From positions 1 through 31,654 of the forward strand of contig CAADTH010000059.1 of NCBI GenBank assembly GCA_900751885.1: a stretch of 31,654 nt of DNA. Reading direction: 5' to 3'. How positions within the stretch are numbered: position 1 is the stretch's first letter; each line of letters begins with the position of its first letter. This stretch comes from Clostridia bacterium. Lineage in GTDB: Bacteria > Bacillota > Clostridia > UBA1381. Positions 22,610 through 31,400 of the stretch are shown piece after piece. The notes under the pieces were generated by a model. It had not been told where the DNA came from. It saw nothing but the letters and a program-made list of their open reading frames with translations, and searched no databases. The position numbers and the translations under genes were made by a program.

Positions 22610-23347
22610 TTATCCTTGTGTAAATTTATAATATTGATTTATGATTGTAACAGAAGTGAAATGACGTCGGCGAAACAGCGCTTCGATTTCATCCACCAAA
22701 GTGATATTGCTCTGTACCAGCTCACGTTGATATTGTTTTTTTTCAGACACGGTCTTTTTCTGATTATATATTGCATTAGACAATAAATCGTTTTCATTGC
22801 GCATCGTGATATAGCAGTTTGCGATGGCGCGTCGAAGTGGATTATCTGTTGGGAAAGTCCCAAATTCAATATCATATTTTGGCTTGGAAATAAAGACGGC
22901 AGAAAAAAGGTCAATCGGAATATTTCCTCGGAAACACACCTCTGCATTAAATACGTTGGTGCGGTTTAAATCACTTAGACCTCCGAGACCAGTAACATGC
23001 CCTTTGTAATCCCCAACCGATGTTGTGATAATATCTAAATTTTCACATTCTGCTTTTTTTAAGCGGATACGTACACCTCGGGATGAGGAAGTCCCATATT
23101 TTGCGGTTGTGACCCTCATACCGCTCAACAGGAATCTTGCATAGACGCCGTCTGCGCCAGGGTGACCTCGGTCACGTGTTTGGACATGCTCCATAATTGT
23201 ATGCATCTCCTGCTCTGTTCGCACTGCATTGCTGGTCTTGATTTCTCCAGAGTCTAAAATCAAGCGCAGAACACGAGGTGTCGTACAGTGGACATAGCCT
23301 GTAATATTCTGTCTGACTCTTTCATCTAAATTACATAGTTTCGCCAT
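22610..23347 (-). CDS. Unknown protein with ADP-ribosyltransferase-like pattern
   Basis: A 245-residue soluble protein, first gene of the operon. The opening GYVHCTTPRVLRLILDSGEI resembles the first strand and helix of ADP-ribosyltransferase folds such as DarT (H-x-T...l..Il..G). Later, FNAEVCFRGNIPIDLFSAVF resembles the ART segment with the catalytic Glu (EV..gxIP...). A helical C-terminus (about 190-235) holds NAIYNQKKTVSEKKQYQREL. I have not proved catalytic residues, so this is a fold-pattern guess. AGGAGG precedes the ATG. Genes downstream are two DUF2589-like proteins, which could be neutralising, targeting or scaffold partners. Could equally be a family of unknown function. Confidence 0.55.
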   Translation of the reverse strand: MAKLCNLDERVRQNITGYVHCTTPRVLRLILDSGEIKTSNAVRTEQEMHTIMEHVQTRDRGHPGADGVYARFLLSGMRVTTAKYGTSSSRGVRIRLKKAECENLDIITTSVGDYKGHVTGLGGLSDLNRTNVFNAEVCFRGNIPIDLFSAVFISKPKYDIEFGTFPTDNPLRRAIANCYITMRNENDLLSNAIYNQKKTVSEKKQYQRELVQSNITLVDEIEALFRRRHFTSVTIINQYYKFTQG

Positions 23348-23428
23348 CTTTCCTCCTTTCTCCTATTGTGTGATACTATCAGCACTCTTCTACTTTCATT
23401 CTATGAGTGTGGGACAGGGAATATGCGA

Positions 23429-23466
23429 AAAAACCGCCGGAGAAAATTATTTCTCCGGCGGTTTTG
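23429..23466 (-). terminator. Terminator overlapping the XRE gene end
   Basis: AAAACCGCCGGAGAAA / TTCTCCGGCGGTTTT around the XRE stop codon: long and GC-rich, with an A run on the left (T run on the minus strand). Confidence 0.88.
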
Positions 23467-23665
23467 GGTTGTTGGTGCGGCCCAATAGATAGTCTGTGCT
23501 GGTATTATAATAGTCTGCTAACTGCATCAAGACCCATATAGGTAATTCATGAATTCCTTTTTCATATCTTCGATAAACTTCGCGGTTACAATGTAAAAGC
23601 TCTGCAATTTCTTTTTGTGTTTTTCCATAATCCTTTCGCAAATCCTCTAATCGTTGAAAAGCCAT
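23447..23665 (-). CDS. XRE-family helix-turn-helix regulator
   Basis: A 72-residue single-domain Cro/C1-type repressor: LRKDYGKTQKEIAELLHCNR with the recognition turn, EVYRRYEKGIHELPIWVLMQ and LADYYNTSTDYLLGRTN. The start is ATG 23665, because AAGGAGG is correctly spaced for it; a GTG nine bases upstream is a poor choice. No effector domain. Two 18-base related operators lie within 75 bases upstream. It is upstream of the ART/DUF2589 operon on the same strand but ends in its own terminator, so it may regulate in trans. Confidence 0.9.
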   Translation of the reverse strand: MAFQRLEDLRKDYGKTQKEIAELLHCNREVYRRYEKGIHELPIWVLMQLADYYNTSTDYLLGRTNNPKPPEK

Positions 23666-23687
23666 AATTACCACCTCCTTGTTAAAA

Positions 23688-23738
23688 TACTACTATTTTG
23701 TTGCATTTTAATGTGCGATATGCTACAATATAGTAGCA
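23688..23738. repeat. Paired operator-like 18-base repeats
   Basis: TGCTACAATATAGTAGCA (23721-23738, palindromic arms TGCTAC/GTAGCA) and its diverged inverse copy TACTACTATTTTGTTGCA (23688-23705). They flank 15 bases and overlap a plus-strand promoter, so they are the likely operators of the XRE protein. Confidence 0.6.
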
Positions 23739-23831
23739 TAAAAATAATTAGGGAGGATAAAGGCACGATTTTGGATAAAATAAGAAAAAATTTAACAAAC
23801 ACTTGAAAAAAGAAGAAAAATATACTATAAT
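23701..23831 (+). promoter_or_regulatory. Two plus-strand promoter candidates without an obvious gene
   Basis: TTGCAT-N17-TACAAT (23701-23729), overlapping the operator, and TTGAAA-N17-TATAAT (23803-23831). GGGAGG at 23750 precedes only an 11-codon frame (TTG GAT AAA ATA AGA, stop before TTGAAA). They may drive a lost or truncated gene, or a short RNA ending near the hairpin at 23864. Confidence 0.5.
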
Positions 23832-23859
23832 AAAAGAAAATAGACAATAAATCTGCATG

Positions 23860-23886
23860 AAAAAGCGGCGGAACGCTTCCGCCGCT
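23860..23886 (-). terminator. Terminator of the DUF3298 lipoprotein gene
   Basis: AGCGGCGGA / TCCGCCGCT with a five-base loop and a T run on the minus strand, 14 bases past the stop. Confidence 0.85.
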
Positions 23887-23899
23887 CAAAATACAAGTG

Positions 23900-24595
23900 T
23901 TATTTTATCAAACGGTAATATTCTTCTTTCAAATATGTTTGAAGCTCTTTGAATTCAATCGGAAATTCTACAAAGCCCCGCGCATAATACGATAAATCAT
24001 ACGGCTGGTAATAAATCACCAGGTTACCGCCGTGGATATAAAAATCATGATTTTGCGCATCACCAAATACAGGGCTTTCCCATAGATCTCCATATTCCTG
24101 GGGATTATTTTCTACCATTTTATTCATGATACCAGTTAGAAGGCTTTGGTAGTCCGTGCCTTCTACAAAGAAATCACCTACAGATATTTCATAATTTTTT
24201 TGTGTATCAATATTTTTTGCAATCCACGTAGTTGCGCCGTGTGCGCCGCCTGTAAAGGTATATAATTCACTCACAATACTTAAAAATTCATTCTGATTGT
24301 ATTTCACACTCTGATCTAGTACAAATTCATACGGAAGAGTTCCGGTATGCTCCTTTGCCTGCGCATCGAAATCCGTAATCCAGGTATCTGCAGTGGTTTT
24401 ATACTGCTCATTTACCTGATTTTGAAAACTGCTGTCAGAAAGACCAGAGATATGTGGGATTTTCGCGGTTACTTTAACATAGTCTGTTTTGTATTCCTTT
24501 GTATCAAAAGTGACGCGTGCGCTTCTCTGTCCGGCACAGGCAGACAGAGAAAACGCCATGATAACAGTCACAACAAGGCATACAAGCTTTTTCAC
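23900..24595 (-). CDS. Lipoprotein with DUF3298/DUF4163-like domain
   Basis: A 231-residue exported lipoprotein: KKLVCLVVTVIMAFSLSACA has the hydrophobic signal and a lipobox with Cys at 20. The body follows the DUF4163-DUF3298 plan seen in RsiV and PdaC-like proteins: VKVTAKIPHISGLSD, FLSIVSELYTFTGGAHGATT, then NYEISVGDFFVEGTDYQSLL, and a terminal LVIYYQPYDLSYYARGFVEF. These domains are envelope sensors or ligand binders. GTG start with GGAGGG upstream. It is 12 bases after the spoIVA remnant on the same strand. Confidence 0.85.
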   Translation of the reverse strand: MKKLVCLVVTVIMAFSLSACAGQRSARVTFDTKEYKTDYVKVTAKIPHISGLSDSSFQNQVNEQYKTTADTWITDFDAQAKEHTGTLPYEFVLDQSVKYNQNEFLSIVSELYTFTGGAHGATTWIAKNIDTQKNYEISVGDFFVEGTDYQSLLTGIMNKMVENNPQEYGDLWESPVFGDAQNHDFYIHGGNLVIYYQPYDLSYYARGFVEFPIEFKELQTYLKEEYYRLIK

Positions 24596-24607
24596 AATAT
24601 CCCTCCG

Positions 24608-24883
24608 TTACAGAATGATGCAGATTAGTCCGCCGCTGCCTTCATTGATGATGCGCTGTAGCGTCTCCTGCAATTTATATCTTGCGGCATCAGGCATCCG
24701 AGAAAGCTTATTGTGAAGTCCCTCGTTTACAAGCTCATGTAAAGATTTTCCGAATATATTCGATTCCCAGATTCGTTTTGGATCGGTTTCAAATTCCTGC
24801 AATAGGTAATGTACAAGCTCCTCGCTTTGTTTTTCTGTGCCGACGACAGGGCTAACCTCTGTCTCAATGTCTGCACGAATCAT
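24608..24883 (-). pseudogene. spoIVA: 3' fragment of spoIVA (spore coat basement ATPase)
   Basis: The last 91 codons of stage IV sporulation protein A. RADIETEVSPVVGTEKQSEE, KRIWESNIFGKSLHELVNEG and TLQRIINEGSGGLICIIL are nearly identical to the family's C-terminus as I know it. Normal SpoIVA is about 490 residues with an N-terminal ATPase domain, which is absent. Upstream of ATG 24883 the frame hits TAG after five codons, and there is no ribosome binding site. The C-terminal region is well kept, so the loss is recent. A second intact copy elsewhere cannot be excluded. Confidence 0.88.
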
Positions 24884-24977
24884 ATGTATCGTGCGCTACA
24901 AAAAGATGGGATTACTGATAAAAATTTGTTTGATAAAAAATGGATATAGATAAAAGTTTAAGGGGGAAACAGGAGAA

Positions 24978-25949
24978 ATGAAGAAAAGGAAGCTTTTGTG
25001 GACGTCTTGTGTCGGTACAGCAGTCGCTTGTATTCTCACTGGTGCAATGGTATGGGGAGCGCTGGCGGACTCGGTTGATTCGACGTATGTCAATGATACG
25101 TTCGAAAATAATTCCATATCCGGCTGGAGCGATTTATCAAAAGACCGCGGACAGGTATCAGTGCAAACAGAAGAGGATGGAAATCGGTATATGCAGATTG
25201 CGTATAACGAAGCAGGGGTTGACCCGCATCTGTATTATGATATGAAGCGTACAGAGGCGACTGTCAACACGGTTGCCCAGGCAGACTTTGACATCCGCTT
25301 TTCTGAGGTGAATACAGTGAAAAATGGGCATGTACAGCTCAAAAACCGAACCGGCTCTGGAGCAGCACAAAGCAAGCATGCTTCACGGCTTTTAAAGAAC
25401 TATGACCGGCTTAGGTATAATGCGGCAGGCACATTTTATGACTTCACGAAAGAAAACGGCGACCCACTGAAAATTGAAGCAGGCAAGTGGTATACAGTGA
25501 AGATGATTGCAAATCTTGAGGAGGGCTGGCAGAGCATTTATATACGCGACAGGGATACGGATGTCCTGCTTGCAAAAACAGAGCGTGTGCCAACCTGCGA
25601 GGAAATCACAGAGGTCAATATGGTTACGTTTATGGGAAACACAACAATGGATGTCGACAATGTCCGGATGACGAAGATTGCACTAAAGGATTTGTATGTA
25701 AAGGGAAATCCATATCCGGCAAAGGGTAGTTATACCTACACAGCGTATGGACTCAGCTCCAGCGGACTGCCGAGTTATAATCTTGCGGATGTTACATGGT
25801 CGCTTGAGAACGAAACGCCTGGCGTTTCGATTGACCCGGCAACCGGTCAGCTAACGGTAGGAGCGGATGCACAGACCACCTCGATTGTGGTTCAAGCGGC
25901 GCGTCCATCGGGGGAAACCGCAAAGTATCTGGTTGATATCGAGCTGTAG
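24978..25949 (+). CDS. Secreted protein with a concanavalin-like region and a C-terminal Ig-like domain
   Basis: A 323-residue protein with a signal peptide (MKKRKLLWTSCVGTAVACIL, then TGAMVWGALADS with an Ala-type cleavage site near 30). Residues about 35-235 look like a beta-sandwich lectin/LamG-type fold: YVNDTFENNSISGWSDLSKD, then WYTVKMIANLEEGWQSIYIR and MDVDNVRMTKI. A C-terminal Ig-like (BIG-type) domain (about 238-323) follows: AKGSYTYTAYGLSSSG .. VTWSLENETPGVSIDPATGQ. AGGAG precedes the ATG. It is 11 bases before the kelch gene and looks like the first gene of a secreted set. It may bind glycans. Confidence 0.75.
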   Translation: MKKRKLLWTSCVGTAVACILTGAMVWGALADSVDSTYVNDTFENNSISGWSDLSKDRGQVSVQTEEDGNRYMQIAYNEAGVDPHLYYDMKRTEATVNTVAQADFDIRFSEVNTVKNGHVQLKNRTGSGAAQSKHASRLLKNYDRLRYNAAGTFYDFTKENGDPLKIEAGKWYTVKMIANLEEGWQSIYIRDRDTDVLLAKTERVPTCEEITEVNMVTFMGNTTMDVDNVRMTKIALKDLYVKGNPYPAKGSYTYTAYGLSSSGLPSYNLADVTWSLENETPGVSIDPATGQLTVGADAQTTSIVVQAARPSGETAKYLVDIEL

Positions 25950-25960
25950 GAGGTGGAGGA

Positions 25961-28438
25961 ATGAAACGAAACAAACATATCCTACGAACTCTTTTGGCTG
26001 TAACGCTGTGTGTACTGCTAAGTCCTGTGCATGGATTTGCAGAGGGTGCCTCGATGGAGGTAGAGCCGGTTTTACCGATACAGCAGGAAGAGGCGACGCT
26101 TTCACCAGATTCGGATTCACCGCCGGTGGAGAGTATGCCGTCAGAGACGCCGGATTCCTCGGAGGAAGTTTCCAGCCTGCCGGCTGATGAAGCTGGGGAA
26201 GAAGTGCAGGAGGAACTGCCTCCAGAGCCGGCAATCGACTTTGTTCCAAATGAGGCGCAAACACAGGAAGAAGGGACAGAACCTGTTGAGGGCATTGCGT
26301 CTTTATTGCTTCTTGATACCTTCACAGCGGACAAGGGAATGAATGTGCCGCGCCGCAAGCATCAGAGTGTGACGCTGGATAATGTGATGTATGCCATCGG
26401 AGGGCAAAATAATGCGGATGGCAAAGACGCAAACACCATAGAGAAATACGACATTTACACGAATACATGGGAGCTCATAACTACCATTCCAAGTATGAGA
26501 CAGGGAATGAAGGCAGTTGCGTACGAGGATACGATTCTTCTGATTGGAGGATACGAAAACGGAGTATATAGCAGTCAGGTAGACGCTTATTCTATTTCCG
26601 AGAATACATGGACTTCCAAAAAGCAAATGAAAATGCGCCGAGAAAGGTGTGCGGCAACGGTTGTCGACGGATATGTGTACGTGATGGGAGGAAGAAACGA
26701 CAACGGGCTTTTGGACAGCATCGAAAAATATGATATTTATAGGGATACCTGGACACCCGAATCCCGTATGCCTGTACGTATGATGGATGGTGCATTGTTT
26801 TATCTGGAGGGAAACCTATATCTTACAATGGGATTTGATGCACAAGGCTATTCCCAGCGGATGTATGAATACAGGCTTCAGACAAAGCGATGGATTGAAA
26901 AAACAGGAATCGGTCTCAATGTGACAGACTCCAAAGCGGCAATGCAGTATTCCTCCTTTGGAATCCATGAGGCGAATCAGCTTTATGTGCTGACCAACAC
27001 AGCGAGCGGACAGAAGATTCTGTCAAGCTACAATATAGATACAGATGTGTGGACACAAAAAGAGGTCATCACGGATGCGATTTCCTACTATGATATTGGT
27101 ATTATTGGCGATAAGCTGTACGTGACGGGCGGACAGCAGGGAGGATTTTCCACCAATCAGGTGACAGTCTATGACATTGAAAACACCATCCTGCCAGATA
27201 CATGGCAGACGCAAAATCCTATGCTGGCGCAGCGATTTAAATTGCAAAGCGCGGTGGTTGATGGGACGCTTTATACCATTGGCAAAGGAGAGTATGAGGG
27301 CAGAATAGAAGTATACAATGATAAAACCTGTCTGTGGAAAACACTTGGAAATTTGCCGAATATCAGAGACGGCTATACGCTGTTTGCAGGAGGAGATCAA
27401 AAGCTCTATGCTGTCGGCGGATATAAAAATGGGAAATGGCTGAGAGAGGTCAATATCTATCAGCCATCAACAGGAAAATGGACACAGACGCAAATGAAGC
27501 ATGGACGGGAGCGCGCCGCAGTCGTACAAAGCGGAAACGAGCTGTATGTCATTGGCGGCAGAAACGAATATGGCATCGTAGCTTCGATAGAGTGCTATGA
27601 CATGACAACTGGTACATGGACAGAGAAAACGCCGACAGACAAAGGCGTACTTCGCATCGATGCGCAGGCAACCTGTGTGGATAAAACACTCTATATGGCA
27701 GGCGGTCATGACGGTATGGGATATCAAAATGCAGTTGCCGCGTATGACATGGCTGATTTTTCTAAGCTGGAGGAAAAGCCGCTCGGCGCATCCTATGAGG
27801 AATTCCAGATGACAGCGGCAAAGGATACATTGATTTTATTTGCGCGCTCCAACGGTGCTTTCAAATATGATACCTATGAGTATGACTTAGGACAGCAGAT
27901 GCTCAGACAAACCAATATTGCAGATTCAATTGAGAACATACGCTATGCAGAACTTGCCGTGTATGGGGGATATCTGTATTTACTCGGCGGATATGACATG
28001 CTGGCAAATACCAATGTAGACAATGTCTATCGCTATACAGTATATTACAGCAATGCCCAGGTGCCCGAGGTGAATGCACCTGAGGGAAACACGGCAAGTA
28101 AGCTTCGTCTTCCGGTGCAGGAGGGAGAGGAGTATGAATTCTATGTGAAGGTAACCGATTTGCCATCCTATGACGGATGCACATTTACAGTGTCATATCT
28201 TCCAAATACATTCACAGTCTCTGACCTATGTACCATGACCCCGCCGAGAGATACTCAGATAGGAATGATTCCGAACACCAATATAGAAGTCCTGTCTGTC
28301 TCTGATGAAAAGATACAATTCAAAATTCATGATACGATTCCCGAAGGAGAAGTGTGTACAGGCGTTGTCAATGTAATCCGCCTGCGGGCACAGACAACGG
28401 GAAGCGTACAGCTGGGTTACCAGATGGATTGGCAATAG
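25961..28438 (+). CDS. Secreted kelch-repeat beta-propeller protein with cohesin-like C-terminal domain
   Basis: An 825-residue protein. A signal peptide (about 1-28) is followed by a Pro/Glu/Ser-rich linker (about 30-100). The main part (about 110-720) carries many kelch blades: DNVMYAIGGQNN.., DTILLIGGYENG, VDGYVYVMGGRND, GDKLYVTGGQQGG, DQKLYAVGGYKNG, GNELYVIGGRNEYG, DKTLYMAGGHDGM and GGYLYLLGGYDML, each with a W/Y-x-x strand (YDIYRDTWTPESRMP). There are enough blades for two propellers. The C-terminal 100 residues (YEFYVKVTDLPSYDGCTFTV, then VNVIRLRAQTTGSV) read like a cohesin-type beta-sandwich. Likely cell-surface ligand binding. It sits 12 bases before the RHS gene. Confidence 0.82.
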   Translation: MKRNKHILRTLLAVTLCVLLSPVHGFAEGASMEVEPVLPIQQEEATLSPDSDSPPVESMPSETPDSSEEVSSLPADEAGEEVQEELPPEPAIDFVPNEAQTQEEGTEPVEGIASLLLLDTFTADKGMNVPRRKHQSVTLDNVMYAIGGQNNADGKDANTIEKYDIYTNTWELITTIPSMRQGMKAVAYEDTILLIGGYENGVYSSQVDAYSISENTWTSKKQMKMRRERCAATVVDGYVYVMGGRNDNGLLDSIEKYDIYRDTWTPESRMPVRMMDGALFYLEGNLYLTMGFDAQGYSQRMYEYRLQTKRWIEKTGIGLNVTDSKAAMQYSSFGIHEANQLYVLTNTASGQKILSSYNIDTDVWTQKEVITDAISYYDIGIIGDKLYVTGGQQGGFSTNQVTVYDIENTILPDTWQTQNPMLAQRFKLQSAVVDGTLYTIGKGEYEGRIEVYNDKTCLWKTLGNLPNIRDGYTLFAGGDQKLYAVGGYKNGKWLREVNIYQPSTGKWTQTQMKHGRERAAVVQSGNELYVIGGRNEYGIVASIECYDMTTGTWTEKTPTDKGVLRIDAQATCVDKTLYMAGGHDGMGYQNAVAAYDMADFSKLEEKPLGASYEEFQMTAAKDTLILFARSNGAFKYDTYEYDLGQQMLRQTNIADSIENIRYAELAVYGGYLYLLGGYDMLANTNVDNVYRYTVYYSNAQVPEVNAPEGNTASKLRLPVQEGEEYEFYVKVTDLPSYDGCTFTVSYLPNTFTVSDLCTMTPPRDTQIGMIPNTNIEVLSVSDEKIQFKIHDTIPEGEVCTGVVNVIRLRAQTTGSVQLGYQMDWQ

Positions 28439-28450
28439 GGGGGAAGGCAG

Positions 28451-31400
28451 ATGAAAAAGATAACAGCAAAAAAAGTCGTATCTTTCATGATAGCGGCAGT
28501 CTTGAGCTTGTCCGCTGTCATAGCGTTGGCAGAAGAGCTTCCAGCAAAGGAGCAGTCTTTGCAAGAGACACAGGACACCAATGAGGAAGGGTTAATCGAT
28601 AAGATAGAAAACTTTTTTCAGAAAGAGGAGCAGCCATCCTCTGAGGAGGAATATCCAGACCAGGCAATCAGCACCTTTGCGGCGGAACAACAATCCATAT
28701 GGAATGCGGCGCTAATCGAGCAATTTGGAGAGGATTATCTGTCTCCTTATATGAAAAAGGGGACAGGCGCACAGGTGTCAGGGGCACGAAACACGCTAGA
28801 AATCCGTGAGGAGGATTTGCGGCTTGCAGGAAAAAATGGCATGGACTTTGTCCTGACACGGGAATATAATCATCGAAGTAGCAGTTATTATTATCGTAAT
28901 AGTACAAAGACTGAGGATCAGGATCAATATGTATACTGCTATCTCTATCACGATGAGACCAATGACCGAGATATCACAATTGCATTCGCGACAGAGGATG
29001 ACATGTACACTTACATGTATGACACAGTCTATCTGAAAACGGATATCAGCAACAAAAAATTTACAGAGCTGGAGGATAGGCGTGGAGTTTATCTGTTTGA
29101 AGAGTTACGACCATATCTGACCACCGAAAATGCGTCGAATGTCAAAACGAAGCTGATCAAAAAGAGCGATACGGTAAAGGATGGATTTTTAGATATCACC
29201 TCCGTACCTCTTTCAAGTAAAAGAGCAGAGCCGACAGGATACGGCTTCGGGAATGGTTGGAGTATGGTGCTTCCGGGCTTTTACTTAAGTGGGCTAAAAG
29301 ATAGCGACAGTGGCAATGAGACAAAAGAATATTGGAGTTACAGCGGGATGTTTCGTGACATAAACGGCAATGTTTTCTCCTTTGATATGAACTATATGGA
29401 GTTAGACTATCCAGAGGGAAGTCAGGCAGAGGATAATTATTCAGAGCATTACCGAAGCAATTACAATGACAATTTAGAATTTCATGTTTATCCACAGTTA
29501 AAATATCCCGACGCAAAGGAAATCTATCCGGGCGGACCAAAATATGATTTTAAAGTTGTGGATCACGCAGGGTATACCTATTACTTTAAAAACACGAAAA
29601 AATTTCCGCAAAATGCGGTATCGCCCCGAATTGTGGCGGTGGAGGACCGCTTTGAAAACCGTATGTATTACGAATTTGAGGGAAATAATCTCAATATCAC
29701 AGATACCTATGGCAGAGAAATTACAATCAGCAAAAATAACACAACCACCACAGTTTCCTACCCCGATGAGTCCGGCGGAAAAAGAACCATTACATACCAG
29801 GCAAGTGAGCTTTCCCAGTCCGGTCTGCAAAATGGCAGTGTCTTAGAAGAAAAGCCGGTACACCGCTTTACGGTCACAAATGAAAAGGGCGAGCAAACCA
29901 TGTATGACAGCCGGACGGGTCAAAATATGTATGTGGTGGGATCAGTCGACCTCCAATCATCAACCTATGACCGTATCAAGATCACAATGACAAGCGCTTA
30001 CATTGAATCAATACCACAAGAGTTGATTGAACGGATTACCTATCCGACAGGAGCAATATCTAATTTTAATTATGACAGGATCTTCTATAAGACCTATTCG
30101 GAGGATGGAGTACCGCAGGTTACATACGGTGTTTATGCAGTAAAAGGAAAGCATGATGTCATAGACGGTCAAATCCAGAACCGGCATTCTTATGGAATGG
30201 AATATAATTCAATGTCTGGGGGAGAGCGCTGGCTAACCATTAAGGATACCACTCAGCTTGGCGGCAATCAAACAATGCAGGTCAGCAAGAAGTACAGCGA
30301 ATGTACAAGGAGCGACAAAATGCCGACGGGTTTCTTGGCACAGGTTATTGAGGGAACGGGACAAAACCAGCGGCAGACAACCTATACATATAGCACCTAC
30401 GATAAACGATTACAGTCAGTAAAAACACAGGAAAGCGGCAGAGAAAGCACAGTATCGTATCGCTATGCCAACTCGAATTTGATTTCGAGTATTACCGAGG
30501 GGGAAAAGCGGACAGAGTACACCTATTTTAAAGATATTGGAGAGGATGGAGAAAAGTATACCACAAATATTCCATCGAAGATATCGCAGTACACGAAAAA
30601 CGGCACAGTGCCGGCTGTCATACAGACAAACACGCGCACTGCGGACGAGCGGGCGATTGAAACAGAGACGATTGTAGAAAACGACACGGAAAAGGCAAAG
30701 ACAAAATATGCCTATGACAGCGTAGGTAATGTAACTGCCACGCAAATCTGGACGCAGGATGCGGACACAAACGGCGTACTCGACGAGGCGGACGCTCATC
30801 ACATAATCCATTCAAGCGTCACCTACACCGCGCAGAATACAGCGGATGTGACGGGCTCTGTCACAGGGATTCAGGACGCGGACGGCGCGGCAAGCGGAAG
30901 CTATTCGGAAACTGTGAAGTATAACATCTATGGGAGTCCTGCCGTGCGCATCGGCGCGAAGCAGGATACCACCGCTATCATCTATGATGAATGCAACCGT
31001 CCGATTGAGTACCAGCTCCCAAATGGGGCAAAGCGCACCATGGAATACAGCATTGCAAACCATTACGCAGTCATGACGGACGAAAATGGGGCAAAATACC
31101 GCTATACCTATGACGCGTTCGGCAGAAAGAAAGCAAAGACCGTGTTTGACGGCACAGCATATACCACATTGGAATCGTATGAGTACGACCCGATCGGAAG
31201 GCTCGCACAAAAGACAGTTTATACAGGGACAAACGGTGACAATACGAAGGGATACCGGCAGGAATACGAATACGACGAGCTTGACCGTCCGCTGACGGTG
31301 ACGACAAAGCCGATTACAGGGACAGGTTACTATAACAAGCAAACCTATACGTACTCGCTCATTCGTGCAACGGAGAGCATCGTCACAATTGAGACACAGA

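Noticed and set aside
25792..26358. Serine-rich minus-strand frame
   Set aside because: It is opposite the Pro/Glu/Ser linker of the kelch gene and reflects its composition.
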